Positions 48,595 to 57,860 of a stretch of 64,000 nucleotides of DNA are shown piece after piece. The stretch spans positions 248,001 through 312,000 of the forward strand of contig CAIKMD010000006.1 in assembly GCA_903828515.1 (NCBI GenBank), read 5' to 3'. Under the pieces are notes generated by a model. It saw only the letters and a program-made list of their open reading frames with translations. It searched no databases and had not been told where the DNA came from. The stretch's first letter is position 1, and each line of letters starts with the position of its first letter. This DNA is from an uncultured Rhodospirillales bacterium (GTDB lineage Bacteria > Pseudomonadota > Alphaproteobacteria > ATCC43930 > CGMCC-115725). A program made the position numbers and the translations under genes.

Positions 48595-49803
48595 TTAAGC
48601 GGTGACGATTCCGTCTTGTGTCAGCACCCCAATCTCTTCCTCACTGAGGCCCGCTTCGAGCAGGATGACGCGCGAATGCTGGCCGATGTTCGGCGGCTCA
48701 AGGCGCAACCCCGGCCGTTGCCCGTCGAGTTCGATCGGCAGCTTCGGGAGCTTGGTCGTCACGCCGTTCGGGAGCGTGGTCTCGACGAGGCCGCCTTGAT
48801 TGAGATGCGGGTCGTCGAACAGATCTTCGACATCGCCGACCGACGCAAAGGGCAGGCCCGCACCCTCGCAGCGTTTTTCGATCTCGGCGCCGGTGAACGT
48901 GCCGAGCAGTTCGACGAGGATCGGCACCAGCCAGGGCTTGTGCTTGACCCGATCGACATTGGTGGCGAGACGCGGATCGCTGCCCAAATCGGGACGCTCG
49001 AATGCGGCACAGAAACGCTGCCACAGATTGTCGCTGGTGGCGGCGACGAAGAGTTCCTTGCCGTCGCTGCTGGTGAATATCTGATAGACGCCCCAGCCGC
49101 CGCGCCGCTCGGGCATCGGCAGAACCTTTTCGCCGGGGTTGAAGGCGCTGCCCGCCATATGCGTGCCCATGACATAGGCGGCGGATTCGTAGAGCGCGCT
49201 TTTGACGAGTTGTCCCTTGCCGGTGCGGTCGCGATCGCGCAACGCCGCCATGATGGCAACCGCTGCGAAGGTGCCGCCCATGATGTCGATCACCGACGCC
49301 CCGGCCCTGAGCGGCCGGCCCAGCGGCCCGGTCATATAGGCGAGCCCGGACTGGAACTGCACCACCTCGTCGAGCGCGGCGCGGTGCTCGTAAGGGCCCG
49401 AGAGGTATCCCTTCATCGCGCAATAGATGAGGCGCGGGTTGATCGCCGACAGGGCTTCGTAGCCGCAGCCCAGCCGGTCCATCGTCCCGACCGCATAATT
49501 CTCGATCACGATATCGGTCTTCGCCGCGAGCTGATGGATCAGCTTCAAACCAGCGGCGGATTTGAGATCGACGGCGAGGCCGCGCTTGTTGCGGTTGAGG
49601 AAGGCGAAGAACCCGCTGGCGAAACCGCCGAGGCCGCGCGTGGTGTCGCCGCCGGCCGGCTCGACCTTGATCACGTCGGCGCCGAGATCGGCCAGCACCA
49701 GCCCGCCGCTTGGCCCCATCACGTTCTGGGTGAATTCGAGGACACGCAGGCCGGCCAAGGGACCGGGACTCGGTTGGGTGGGCGAGTGGGCGGCGTCGGA
49801 CAT
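48595..49803 (-). CDS. Class III CoA-transferase (CaiB/Frc family)
   Basis: The ATG at 49803 (MSDAAHSPTQPSPGPLAGLRVLEF) is chosen over the longer upstream reading. The 402-aa protein has GADVIKVEPAGGDTTRGL, NRNKRGLAVDLKS and AALDEVVQFQSGLAYMTG, where the catalytic Asp is in the LDE segment. These enzymes swap CoA between carboxylic acids through an aspartyl-CoA thioester. With the downstream SDR this could activate and oxidise an acid substrate. It is divergent from the LigB-type dioxygenase across 76 bases. Confidence 0.9.
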   Translation of the reverse strand: MSDAAHSPTQPSPGPLAGLRVLEFTQNVMGPSGGLVLADLGADVIKVEPAGGDTTRGLGGFASGFFAFLNRNKRGLAVDLKSAAGLKLIHQLAAKTDIVIENYAVGTMDRLGCGYEALSAINPRLIYCAMKGYLSGPYEHRAALDEVVQFQSGLAYMTGPLGRPLRAGASVIDIMGGTFAAVAIMAALRDRDRTGKGQLVKSALYESAAYVMGTHMAGSAFNPGEKVLPMPERRGGWGVYQIFTSSDGKELFVAATSDNLWQRFCAAFERPDLGSDPRLATNVDRVKHKPWLVPILVELLGTFTGAEIEKRCEGAGLPFASVGDVEDLFDDPHLNQGGLVETTLPNGVTTKLPKLPIELDGQRPGLRLEPPNIGQHSRVILLEAGLSEEEIGVLTQDGIVTA

Positions 49804-49879
49804 GGCGGCGTGAACCCTGTTGCGAGCGACGGGTTGGACTTTACAATGATCCCGCCCGAAAGGCACAGGAACCGAACCC

Positions 49880-50866
49880 ATGGCCCGTCTCACCGCCGCC
49901 TTCGCCACCTCGCACAGTGTCATGCTGACCTGCGAGCTCGAGGATTGGCTGACCAAATTCCGCGACCGCGACGACCGGTTGCCGTTTTACGACAAGCTCG
50001 GCAACCGCATCACCTGGGAACAGGCTTTGGCCGAGGCGCCAAAAGACGCGGCCAAGCTGATCACGCCCGAGGCGATCACCAAGCGCTTTCATGATACGCA
50101 TCGCGCGATGGACGAGATGCGCGACCGGATTCTGGCAGCGAAGCTCGATGCGCTGATCATTTGCGGCGACGATCAGTATGAGCTGTTCAACGACAATAAC
50201 ATGCCCTCGATCGGCATCTATTACGGCGACGAAATCGTCAACGCCGCGCGGCCCGAAAAACCGGACCCCGATTGGTACAAGACCGCGCAGCAGCGCCGCG
50301 CGGAAATCGGCGGAGCAGTCGCCTATCCGAGCCATGGCGCGCTTGCTCTGCATCTCATTCGTGGACTTTGCGATTCGGGTTTCGATATCACCGCCGTCAA
50401 GACGATGCCGGAGCACGAGCACGAAGGTCATGCCTACTCCTTCGTGCATCACCGCTATTTGCACAGCGCGCCGGTGCCGATCATCCCGGTGTTTCTCAAC
50501 ACCTATTACGCGCCAAATCAGCCGACGCCGAAGCGTTGCGTGGCGCTGGGCCGTGCCATGAAGCAGGTGGTCGAGGCATTCCCCGAGGATCTGCGCGTCG
50601 GCATCATGGCCTCGGGCGGCATGAGTCATTTCCGGGTCGAGGAGGACCTCGATCACTCGATCTTCGACGCGATCAAACGCAAGGATCTGGAGTTCCTCGG
50701 CAACCTCAAGCCTTATCGGCTGCTGGCCGGCAGTTCCGAGCTGCGCAACTGGATCGTCGCCGCGGCGGCGGCCACCGATCTTGACGTGAACTGGAACGCT
50801 TATGTGCCGGGTTACCGCACCATGGCGCTTTCGGGCACCGGCCTCGGCTTCGCGAGCTGGAGCTGA
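49880..50866 (+). CDS. LigB-family extradiol dioxygenase paralogue with Gln at a His-ligand position
   Basis: The 328-aa protein aligns by eye over its full length with the one at 511-1515: TSHSVML near the start, LNTYYAPNQPT, SGGMSHFRV and a C-terminal NWIVAAAAATDL then GTGLGFASWS. His12 (first iron ligand), the SELRNW Glu and the GMSHF His are kept. However, GDDQYELF has Gln99 where the paralogue has NDHMEMF (His98), so the second His ligand of LigB is not obvious. Either Gln ligates, another His takes over, or the enzyme works differently. The gene is divergent from the CoA-transferase operon and starts after AGGCACAGGAACCG. Confidence 0.83.
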   Translation: MARLTAAFATSHSVMLTCELEDWLTKFRDRDDRLPFYDKLGNRITWEQALAEAPKDAAKLITPEAITKRFHDTHRAMDEMRDRILAAKLDALIICGDDQYELFNDNNMPSIGIYYGDEIVNAARPEKPDPDWYKTAQQRRAEIGGAVAYPSHGALALHLIRGLCDSGFDITAVKTMPEHEHEGHAYSFVHHRYLHSAPVPIIPVFLNTYYAPNQPTPKRCVALGRAMKQVVEAFPEDLRVGIMASGGMSHFRVEEDLDHSIFDAIKRKDLEFLGNLKPYRLLAGSSELRNWIVAAAAATDLDVNWNAYVPGYRTMALSGTGLGFASWS

Positions 50867-50867
50867 G

Positions 50868-51878
50868 TTAAAGCCCTTTCAGCGCCGGCATGGTGTGGCG
50901 CTGGAATAGCTCGATCGAGCGCAGAACTTCCGCCTCGCTCAAATCGCCGAACGCGAATTGCCCGACCAGATAATTGACAGTCGAAATCTCGGCCTGCTCG
51001 CGCAGGATGCGCGTCACGGTCTCAGGCGAACCGGCGACGCCGCGCATGCCGTTGAAGGTGACGTTGAAATCGGCGGTCTTCTCGCCCCGCTCGTGGACGA
51101 GACCATGTTTGTGATGGAGATGATCGTAATGACCATGCCAGATCGGATAGGCGCGCCGCGCGACGCGCAATGCTTCCTCGTCGGTTTCGGCGACCACGAT
51201 GAAACGTAACAGCCCGATCTTCGGTAGCGGCTTCGATCCATGCACATCGCGCCACGCCGCGCGGAAACTGTCGGCATAAGGGCGCATCGCCTCGGCGGTG
51301 TCCTGGGTCACGTAATGCGCGCCCATGCGCGCGGCGCGCGCGGCGCCGTCGACCGAATGGCCACCGATCCAGATCGGCGGGTGTGGCTTTTGCAGCGGCG
51401 CGATTTCGATCGGCACGTCCTTGAACTGATAGATTTCGCCGGCGTGGTTGAGCGTCGATTGGGTGAGGCCCTTGAGCAAGACTTCCAATGCCTCGGCATA
51501 GACCTTGGCCGATTGGCGGTGATCGGAATTGAACTGCGCGGCCTCGAGCGGCGAGGTGCCGCGGCCGACGCCCAGATCGAGCCGACCGCCGCTCATCTGA
51601 TCGAGCATCGCCATCTCGTCGATGATCCGCAGCGGGTTGTAGAGCGGCAGGATGAGGACCAGCGGACCGAGACGCATCCGCTTCGTGCGCTGCGCCACGG
51701 CGGAGAGAAAGACGCTGGGCGATGGCGCCATGCCCAGCGGCGTGCCGTGATGCTCGGCGACGTGATAGGAGTAGAAACCCGCGCGGTCATAGGCTTCGGC
51801 CAGCCGCAACCGCGTTTCGTAGAACGACCGCAGGTCTTGCCCGGTGCGGTCGACATGGTCGAAGACGCCAAAATCCAT
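50868..51878 (-). CDS. LLM-class flavin-dependent oxidoreductase, subgroup A paralogue
   Basis: The 336-aa luciferase-like barrel shares FDHVDRTGQDL, HVAEHHGTPLGMAPSP, LGPLVLILPLYNPLRIIDEMAMLDQMSGGRLDLGVGRGTSPLE and NHAGEIYQFKDVPIEIAPLQKPHPPIW with the protein at 24255. They are paralogues about 26 kb apart. AAGGAGCAGTCG precedes the ATG. It ends one base from the dioxygenase stop (convergent) and diverges from a binding-protein gene at 51967, so it may belong with that transport system. Confidence 0.88.
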   Translation of the reverse strand: MDFGVFDHVDRTGQDLRSFYETRLRLAEAYDRAGFYSYHVAEHHGTPLGMAPSPSVFLSAVAQRTKRMRLGPLVLILPLYNPLRIIDEMAMLDQMSGGRLDLGVGRGTSPLEAAQFNSDHRQSAKVYAEALEVLLKGLTQSTLNHAGEIYQFKDVPIEIAPLQKPHPPIWIGGHSVDGAARAARMGAHYVTQDTAEAMRPYADSFRAAWRDVHGSKPLPKIGLLRFIVVAETDEEALRVARRAYPIWHGHYDHLHHKHGLVHERGEKTADFNVTFNGMRGVAGSPETVTRILREQAEISTVNYLVGQFAFGDLSEAEVLRSIELFQRHTMPALKGL

Positions 51879-51966
51879 CGACTGCTCCTTGGCGATACGT
51901 CGCGCGCCATCCCTCGCTTGACTTGGCCGCTGTTGTCAACAAGCATTGCGCCACAAGGGGAGAGAA

Positions 51967-53007
51967 ATGCACAAAATCAAATTCGCCGCGGCGCTGGCCG
52001 CCGTTCTCGCGCTGGCGGCTCCGGCTAAGGCGCAATCGTCTGATCCCATCATCATTGGCGTGGTGCCCAGCGTGCCCGCCGGCGCCACCTGGATCGCGCT
52101 CGAAAAGGGATATTTCAAGGAAGCGGGGGTCAATGTCGACCTCCAGAACATCGAGTCATCATCGACGGCGATGGCATTGCTTGCCGGCAACCGGATGCAG
52201 GTCGTCGAGGGCGGCGTCGCCCCCAATTACTGGAACGGGCTCGCCTCGGGTCTGCCCATCATCCTGGCGTTGGAACGCGCGTCGTCGCCGCTTTATCACG
52301 ACGTGCTGATCCGCCCTGATCTCGTCGGCGTGCTCAAGACGCCGGCCGATCTGAAAGGCCGCACGGTTGCCGAGGTCTCGCCCGGATCGTCGGCGCTCTA
52401 TGAAGTCGGCAAGGTGCTGGAGTCGGCCGGTCTCCGTCTGAAGGATATCGATATCAAATACATCTCGTTTCCGCAGATGGGTCTTGCGCTCGCCAACAAG
52501 GCCGTCGACGTCGCGTTCGAAGTGCCGCCCTATGGCGCCAACGTCATCGCCCAAGGGCAAGGCGTGCATTGGATCGACCCCGAAGATTATATCAAGGTCC
52601 TGCCGTCGAGCTTCGTCGGTTATTTCGCCAATACCGACTGGATCAAGCAGAACCCCGATCTCGCGAAAAAATTCTTCCTGGCGTTGGTCAAAGGCGGGCG
52701 CGATTACTGCCAGGCCTATCACCACGGTCCCAACCGCGCCGAGGTCGTCGACATCATGTTCAAATACAAAGTGGCGCCGACGCGCGAGCAGATCGACGGC
52801 ATGCCATGGCAGGCGCGCAGCCCGAATGGCCGCTTCAACATCCCGAGCGTGCTCGACCTTCAGGACTGGTTCCAGAAGGAAGGGATCATCACCACGAAGT
52901 TCCCCGCCGAGCGCCTGATCGACAGCGACTACGCGGCTTATGCCGAAAAGCAGTTGCCGCCCTTCGAGGTGATCAACAAGGCCGACAAGCTCAAAGGCTG
53001 CCTCTGA
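51967..53007 (+). CDS. NitT/TauT-type ABC substrate-binding protein, no adjacent permease
   Basis: The ATG at 51967, behind CAAGGGGAGAGA, gives 346 aa with a signal peptide ending PAKAQSS. The mature protein has GVVPSVPAGATWIALEKGYFKEAGVNVDLQNI, the SsuA/TauA-like binding fold, then KTPADLKGRTVAEVSPGSS and KFFLALVKGGRDYCQAY. Family members bind sulfonates, nitrate, pyrimidines or aromatic acids. No ATPase or permease gene accompanies it, so it must share a transporter encoded elsewhere or act as a sensor. It is divergent from the LLM oxidoreductase with TTGACT at 51916 as a possible -35. Confidence 0.87.
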   Translation: MHKIKFAAALAAVLALAAPAKAQSSDPIIIGVVPSVPAGATWIALEKGYFKEAGVNVDLQNIESSSTAMALLAGNRMQVVEGGVAPNYWNGLASGLPIILALERASSPLYHDVLIRPDLVGVLKTPADLKGRTVAEVSPGSSALYEVGKVLESAGLRLKDIDIKYISFPQMGLALANKAVDVAFEVPPYGANVIAQGQGVHWIDPEDYIKVLPSSFVGYFANTDWIKQNPDLAKKFFLALVKGGRDYCQAYHHGPNRAEVVDIMFKYKVAPTREQIDGMPWQARSPNGRFNIPSVLDLQDWFQKEGIITTKFPAERLIDSDYAAYAEKQLPPFEVINKADKLKGCL

Positions 53008-53019
53008 TCGGGGACGCTC

Positions 53020-54234
53020 TCAGCCCCAGGGACCGAGGAACGGTTCGCCGTTGAAGGTGTCGCTCAACGCCTGAACCGTTTCCGGCCAATTCGCGTTGTC
53101 GATCGGACGGCGCAGATGGGCCGGCTTCGGTTTCCCGTCCCAGCCGATCTGTTCCATGTAGTAGTAGAGCTGGACGAGATGGCCGTCGGGATCGACCGCG
53201 AAGGCGGTGTGATCCATGCCCGGGAAAAGCTCGGGCGGGAAGTGGACGATTTTCACGCCGTGCTTTTTCAGGAACGTCACCGCATCGCGAAGCTGCTGAT
53301 AGTCGTAGAGCCGGATGCCGAACGAGAAGCAGGTCGATTGGTGCGGAATGTCGAGATCCTTGGTGATCGCCAAGGGATAGATCGACACGCAATGATGATC
53401 GGTGTTGCAGCGGAGGAAGAGGCAGCGATGACCCTTCCACACGACTTCCTCGGTGAGTTCGAAGCCCAGCGTGGTGCGATAGAAATTGGCAACCTTGTCG
53501 ACGTCTTCGGCCATCAGGCGCACCGGGCCGATCGCGGTGATCTTGAACGGCCGGCCGAGCTCGATGCCGCTGACGTTGTAGTCGAGCGGCATCGTGTTCT
53601 CGTGGCGATAGCCGGCGAGGATATCGACACCCGCGGCAACCGCGTCATCGACTTCCTTGTATTCGGGAATCTGCGGCAGTTCGGCGGCCTTGGTAAAGCG
53701 CCGGTTATGCATCGGCTTCGGCTTGCTGCGCCCGATCCAGCCGATCTGCTCCATGCCGTAATAGAGCTCGTTCCGGCTGCCTTCGGGATCGCGCATATAG
53801 GTGTGCCAGTTGCTGCCCGGCATGTCGCGGCCCGAACGATCGATCTCGACTTCGTGGCTTTGCATCCAGGTGCCGGCATCGACGACTTGCTTGAGGCTGC
53901 CGGTCTGCCAGGTGATCTGGTTGACCGAATGCTGTGGTTGCAGTCCCGCCATCACCTCGAAGGCGCGGCGCGGAAACAGTACGAAGGCATGATGGTCGCC
54001 GTTGAAACGGGTAAACCAGCCGACCGTCTCGAACGTGCCCTTGTGCTCTTCGGGCACGCGGTGCCCGAAATCGAGCGGATCGGATTTTTCGAAGCCCAAA
54101 AGATCGGTATAGAACCGCAGGCTTTCTTTCATGTGATTGGTGAAATAGCCGAAATGGCCAAGTCGGCTGATGCGAAAGGGTCGGTCGAGCATGACGCCGC
54201 CGACATCGAATTTCCGGTTTGCTGAGGCGTCCAT
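53020..54234 (-). CDS. Two-domain VOC protein, extradiol dioxygenase-like, with metal-type motifs in both halves
   Basis: The 404-aa protein is an internal duplication of VOC modules. The N-half runs ISRLGHFGYFTNHMKESLRFYTDLLGF, NGDHHAFVLFP and NELYYGMEQIGW. The C-half repeats GPVRLMAEDVDKVANFYRTTLGF, NTDHHCVSIYP and VQLYYYMEQIGWDG. Type I extradiol dioxygenases such as BphC also have two such modules, but only the C-terminal one binds iron. Here DHH and the terminal Glu-containing strand appear in both. Whether it is a ring-cleaving enzyme is uncertain. It is convergent with a binding-protein gene and lies downstream of an MFS gene on the same strand. Confidence 0.82.
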   Translation of the reverse strand: MDASANRKFDVGGVMLDRPFRISRLGHFGYFTNHMKESLRFYTDLLGFEKSDPLDFGHRVPEEHKGTFETVGWFTRFNGDHHAFVLFPRRAFEVMAGLQPQHSVNQITWQTGSLKQVVDAGTWMQSHEVEIDRSGRDMPGSNWHTYMRDPEGSRNELYYGMEQIGWIGRSKPKPMHNRRFTKAAELPQIPEYKEVDDAVAAGVDILAGYRHENTMPLDYNVSGIELGRPFKITAIGPVRLMAEDVDKVANFYRTTLGFELTEEVVWKGHRCLFLRCNTDHHCVSIYPLAITKDLDIPHQSTCFSFGIRLYDYQQLRDAVTFLKKHGVKIVHFPPELFPGMDHTAFAVDPDGHLVQLYYYMEQIGWDGKPKPAHLRRPIDNANWPETVQALSDTFNGEPFLGPWG

Positions 54235-54279
54235 GGCTTCACCCGTGCTGGTGTTGAATTTGGATCGAGTTTAACAGGG

Positions 54280-55710
54280 TTAGGGCTGAGAGGCGAGACG
54301 GGCCGGGCGGGAAGCCGCGGCGAGCCCGAACAGCAGCGAGCCGGTCAGAATCACCACCTGGGTACCCATCGCGATCCCCAGCGCGGTACCGTAATCCGCG
54401 GGCCCGGTACCGTCGCCCAGGACGGCGAAAAACAGGCTGCCGATCGCGGCGACGCTGATCGCGGCGCCGATCTGAAGCGTCGAGTTCATGATCCCGGCCG
54501 CGAGACCGGCATTGTGGCGCGGCACATCGCCGAGAATGACGCTGATCATTTCGGGCATGGCGATGCCCTGGCCGAATCCGCCGATGAAAAGCACGGTGAA
54601 GAGCAAGGGGCCGCCGGTCTGCGTTGCCGCGCAGAGCGCCACCCCGGCATAGCCGGCGACTTCGAGCGCCATGCCGGTGCCGAAGAGATAAGGCCGCCAG
54701 CGCGCGGGCGAACGCGTCGCCATCATCGGCCCGACGAAATTGGCCACACCGTATGGCAACACGGCAAGCCCCGCCTCGAGCGCGCTCTGGCCGAGCCCGG
54801 CCTGCAGATAAAGCGAGAAGAACAGATAGAACGGCGTGGTGAAGAAAAAGAGGAACGCTGCCGCAAGGCCGCGCCGGAAGCTCACGATGCCGAGCAGGCT
54901 GATATCGAGAATCGGCATGCCGCCCGCCCGGGTCAGGCGCCGTTCGAACCAGAAAAAAGCGGCAATCAGGAAGGGCGATGCCGCGAGGATGACGAAGATC
55001 GCTGCCGACCAATGCTGCTCGCGGCCCATGGTCAGCGGCAGGATGAGGGTCGCGAGCGCGCTCGACAACAGAACGACGCCACCCCAATCGAGTCGTGGCT
55101 TGGCCTGGCCGCCGCTCTCGGGCACGAGCATCAAGGCCGCGACGATCGCGGCAAGACCCATCGGCACGTTGATGAGAAACGTCGCCCGCCAGCCGAGACC
55201 CCAGAGGTCAGCGGCAACCAGCATCCCGCCGAGGAACTGCCCGCCCGCGACGGCGATGCCGATTCCGGTGCCGTAGATATTCAGCGCCCAGTTGACTTCG
55301 TCATCGACGAACAGCGCGCGAACCGACGCGAGCACGGTCGGCGCCATCATCGCCGCGGTGAATCCTTGCAGGATACGCGCGGTGACGAGCCAGGCACTTG
55401 TCGGTGCTAGTCCACAGAGGAGCGACATGAGCGTAAAGCCGGTCATGCCGATGACGAACATGAGCCGGCGGCCGAACAGATCGCCGAGCCTCCCGCCGGT
55501 GACGAGAAAGACCGCGTAGGCCGATGAATAGCCCGCGACGATCAGACTGGTTTCGGAGGCCGTCGCTTGTAGCCCGTCGCGGATCGACGGTAGCGCGATG
55601 GTGACGACGAACATGTTGAGCGACGGCAGCAGCGAGCCCAGCAGCAGCACATAAAAAGCAAGCCGCCGCCGCGCCGGCGAAAGCTCCAGGGTCGATGCCA
55701 AGTCGGTCAT
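54280..55710 (-). CDS. MFS transporter, DHA2 (EmrB/QacA) type
   Basis: The 476-aa protein has about 14 hydrophobic helices. LLPSLNMFVVTIALPSIRDGLQ is the DHA2 helix-1 signature, GGRLGDLFGRRLMFVIG is MFS motif A, and LQGFTAAMMAPTVLASVRALF matches motif B/C. These proton antiporters export drugs, dyes or aromatic compounds. It faces the binding-protein gene at 55828 divergently and precedes the VOC protein by 45 bases on the same strand. Export of a toxic aromatic or import of a precursor cannot be told apart from sequence. Confidence 0.9.
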   Translation of the reverse strand: MTDLASTLELSPARRRLAFYVLLLGSLLPSLNMFVVTIALPSIRDGLQATASETSLIVAGYSSAYAVFLVTGGRLGDLFGRRLMFVIGMTGFTLMSLLCGLAPTSAWLVTARILQGFTAAMMAPTVLASVRALFVDDEVNWALNIYGTGIGIAVAGGQFLGGMLVAADLWGLGWRATFLINVPMGLAAIVAALMLVPESGGQAKPRLDWGGVVLLSSALATLILPLTMGREQHWSAAIFVILAASPFLIAAFFWFERRLTRAGGMPILDISLLGIVSFRRGLAAAFLFFFTTPFYLFFSLYLQAGLGQSALEAGLAVLPYGVANFVGPMMATRSPARWRPYLFGTGMALEVAGYAGVALCAATQTGGPLLFTVLFIGGFGQGIAMPEMISVILGDVPRHNAGLAAGIMNSTLQIGAAISVAAIGSLFFAVLGDGTGPADYGTALGIAMGTQVVILTGSLLFGLAAASRPARLASQP

Positions 55711-55827
55711 GCCAAATCAATCAAGGGTGAGATCGTCCGAAAGACGCTTGCAACCAAGGACGGGGGGCCGGATCATAGCGTCAACATCGCGCCTATGCTG
55801 CGCGCAAAATAGGACGGGGAGGATGGC

Positions 55828-56829
55828 ATGGGTTCGATCGCGAGGCTGTTGATCGTAGCGGGACTGGTCGCTTGGACCGGCTCTGCCCAGGCCGATCCGA
55901 TCAAGGTCCGCATCGGCTGGATCGCGATGCCGGGTTCGCGCGCGGGCTATCTCACCGAAAAGCCCGAACTGCTGAAGCATTACAATCAATCCTACACGGT
56001 TGAGGCGATCCATTTCAGTTCGACACCGGCCGAACTGACCGCGCTCGCTTCGGGTGAACTCGACATCGCGCAATTCGCTTTCTCGTCCTTCGCAACCGCG
56101 ATCGAGAACGCGCATCTCGACGATGTTCGCCTGATCGCCGACGAGTTGGAAGACGGCGCCAACGGCTACGCCACCACCGAGTTCATGGTGCTGAAAGACA
56201 GCCCGTTCAAAACCATCGAGGACCTCAAAGGCAAGGTGGTTGCGACCAACGGCATCGGCAGCGGCATCGACATGGCGATGCGCTACATCTTCCGCAAGCA
56301 CGGCATGGAGGAGAAGCGGGATTATACCGACATCGAAATCCAGTTCCCGAATATGCGCGCAACCCTTGCCGACAAGAAAGTCGACATGGTTTCGGCGGTG
56401 CTGCCCTTCATTTATGACCCGCAGCTTCAGGCCGTGGCGCGCACGCTGTTCAAGCAGGGCGACCAGATCGGGCCCGCCGAGCTGCTGATGTGGGCATCGC
56501 GCAAGCCCTATATCGACAAGAATCACGCGGCGCTGGTCGATTTGATGGAAGACGTGTTGCGGGTTCAGCGCTGGTATTTCGATCCGGCCAATCATGCCGA
56601 GGCAGTTCAGATCGCCGCCAAGATCACCAAGCAACCGCCCGAGGCGTTGGGCTGGGTCTTCACCAAGAAGGATTTCTATCGCAATCCCGACGGCGCGCCG
56701 GACATGAAGGCGGTCGCGGCCAATCTCGAAATGATGAAGAATCTCGGTTATCTCAAGACCGATATCGACGCGCCCAAATACGCCGATCTCAGCCTGGTGA
56801 ACGAAGCGGCGAAGCGCCTGAACAAATAG
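55828..56829 (+). CDS. NitT/TauT-type ABC substrate-binding protein, second lone copy
   Basis: The 333-aa protein starts at ATG 55828 behind GGGGAGG and has a signal peptide ending SAQADP. The mature part includes RIGWIAMPGSRAGYLTEKPELLKHY, ASGELDIAQFAFSSFATAIENAH and KTIEDLKGKVVATNGIGSG, the SsuA-like lobes. It differs considerably from the protein at 51967. Again no ATPase or permease gene is adjacent. It diverges from the MFS gene and is convergent with the quinone oxidoreductase. Ligand unknown. Confidence 0.86.
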   Translation: MGSIARLLIVAGLVAWTGSAQADPIKVRIGWIAMPGSRAGYLTEKPELLKHYNQSYTVEAIHFSSTPAELTALASGELDIAQFAFSSFATAIENAHLDDVRLIADELEDGANGYATTEFMVLKDSPFKTIEDLKGKVVATNGIGSGIDMAMRYIFRKHGMEEKRDYTDIEIQFPNMRATLADKKVDMVSAVLPFIYDPQLQAVARTLFKQGDQIGPAELLMWASRKPYIDKNHAALVDLMEDVLRVQRWYFDPANHAEAVQIAAKITKQPPEALGWVFTKKDFYRNPDGAPDMKAVAANLEMMKNLGYLKTDIDAPKYADLSLVNEAAKRLNK

Positions 56830-56848
56830 GTCGCCGAAGCCGCGCCTG

Positions 56849-57817
56849 CTAAAGCGTCAGCAGGATTTTGCCGATATGCGAGCCGGCCATGTAGTCGTGC
56901 GCCTTGGCGACCTCGGCGAGCGGGAAGGTCTTGTCGATGATGGGTTTGAACTTGCCGTCTTCGATCAGCGGCCACACCGCCTTGCGCACGGCGGTGACGA
57001 GCCGGCCCTTTTCCGGAATCGGCCGTGGCCGCAGGCGTGAGCCGGTCAGGCGCGCGTCTTTTTCGGTGAGGGTCTGATAGTCGAGTTCGATCTTGCTGCC
57101 TTGCTTGGCGGCGATCATGACGAGCCTGCCGCCCTGGCCGAGCAGCCTGATGTCGCGGGCGACGTAATCGCCGCCGACCATGTCGAGAATGACGTCGATC
57201 GACGCCTTGCCGATGTCGCGTTCGATGATCTCGACGAAATCCTGTTTCTGATAATCGACCGCGAGCATCGCGCCCAGCTCGATGCAGCGCCGGCCTTTTT
57301 CGGCCGAGCCGACGGTGACATAGGGGCGTGAGCCCAGCGCATGCGCGATCTGGATCGCGGTGGTGCCGATGCCGCTCGATCCGCCGTGGAGCAGCACGCG
57401 TTCGCCCGGCTTCAGCGCACCGAGCTCGAAGACGTTGAGCCAGACGGTGATGACGCATTCCGGCAGCGCCGCGGCTTCGACGAGCGAAAGATTTTGTGGC
57501 GCGGGCAGGCATTGCACCGCCGGCACGTTGACATATTCGGCATAACCACCGCCGACCAGCAGGGCGCAGACCTTGTCGCCGACGCGCCATTGCCGCACGC
57601 CATCGCCGATCGCGGTGATCTCGCCCGAGGCCTCGAGGCCGAGAATGTCGGTGGCGCCGGGCGGCACCGGATAGCGGCCCTTGGCCTGGCTCAGGTCGGC
57701 GCCGTTGACGCCGGCCGCCGCGATCTTGATGAGGACTTCACCAGCCGCCGGTGTTGGCACCGGCCGGTCGATGATGACGGGTCCGCTCTGGGCGGGATCG
57801 GCGACGACGGCTTTCAT
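56849..57817 (-). CDS. Medium-chain NAD(P)H:quinone oxidoreductase (QOR, TP53I3-like)
   Basis: This 322-aa zinc-independent medium-chain dehydrogenase shows GEVLIKIAAAGVNGADLSQAKGRYP, DILGLEASGEI, LPECVITVWLNVFELGALKPGERVLLHGGSSGIGTTAIQIAHALG (the GxGxxG nucleotide loop as SSGIGTT) and AKAHDYMAGSHIGKILL at the end. Members reduce quinones or activated enones with NADPH. It starts 43 bases after the stop of the ThDP enzyme upstream on the same strand, so the pair may form an operon. A binding-protein gene is convergent. Confidence 0.9.
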   Translation of the reverse strand: MKAVVADPAQSGPVIIDRPVPTPAAGEVLIKIAAAGVNGADLSQAKGRYPVPPGATDILGLEASGEITAIGDGVRQWRVGDKVCALLVGGGYAEYVNVPAVQCLPAPQNLSLVEAAALPECVITVWLNVFELGALKPGERVLLHGGSSGIGTTAIQIAHALGSRPYVTVGSAEKGRRCIELGAMLAVDYQKQDFVEIIERDIGKASIDVILDMVGGDYVARDIRLLGQGGRLVMIAAKQGSKIELDYQTLTEKDARLTGSRLRPRPIPEKGRLVTAVRKAVWPLIEDGKFKPIIDKTFPLAEVAKAHDYMAGSHIGKILLTL

Positions 57818-57860
57818 GAACGAATACGGGGCCGCGTTTGGCGCAGCCCCGTTCCTTTGC

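Noticed and set aside
52569-53054. 161-aa ORF overlapping the binding-protein gene at 51967
   Set aside because: Alternative frame of the same GC-rich gene with no independent support.
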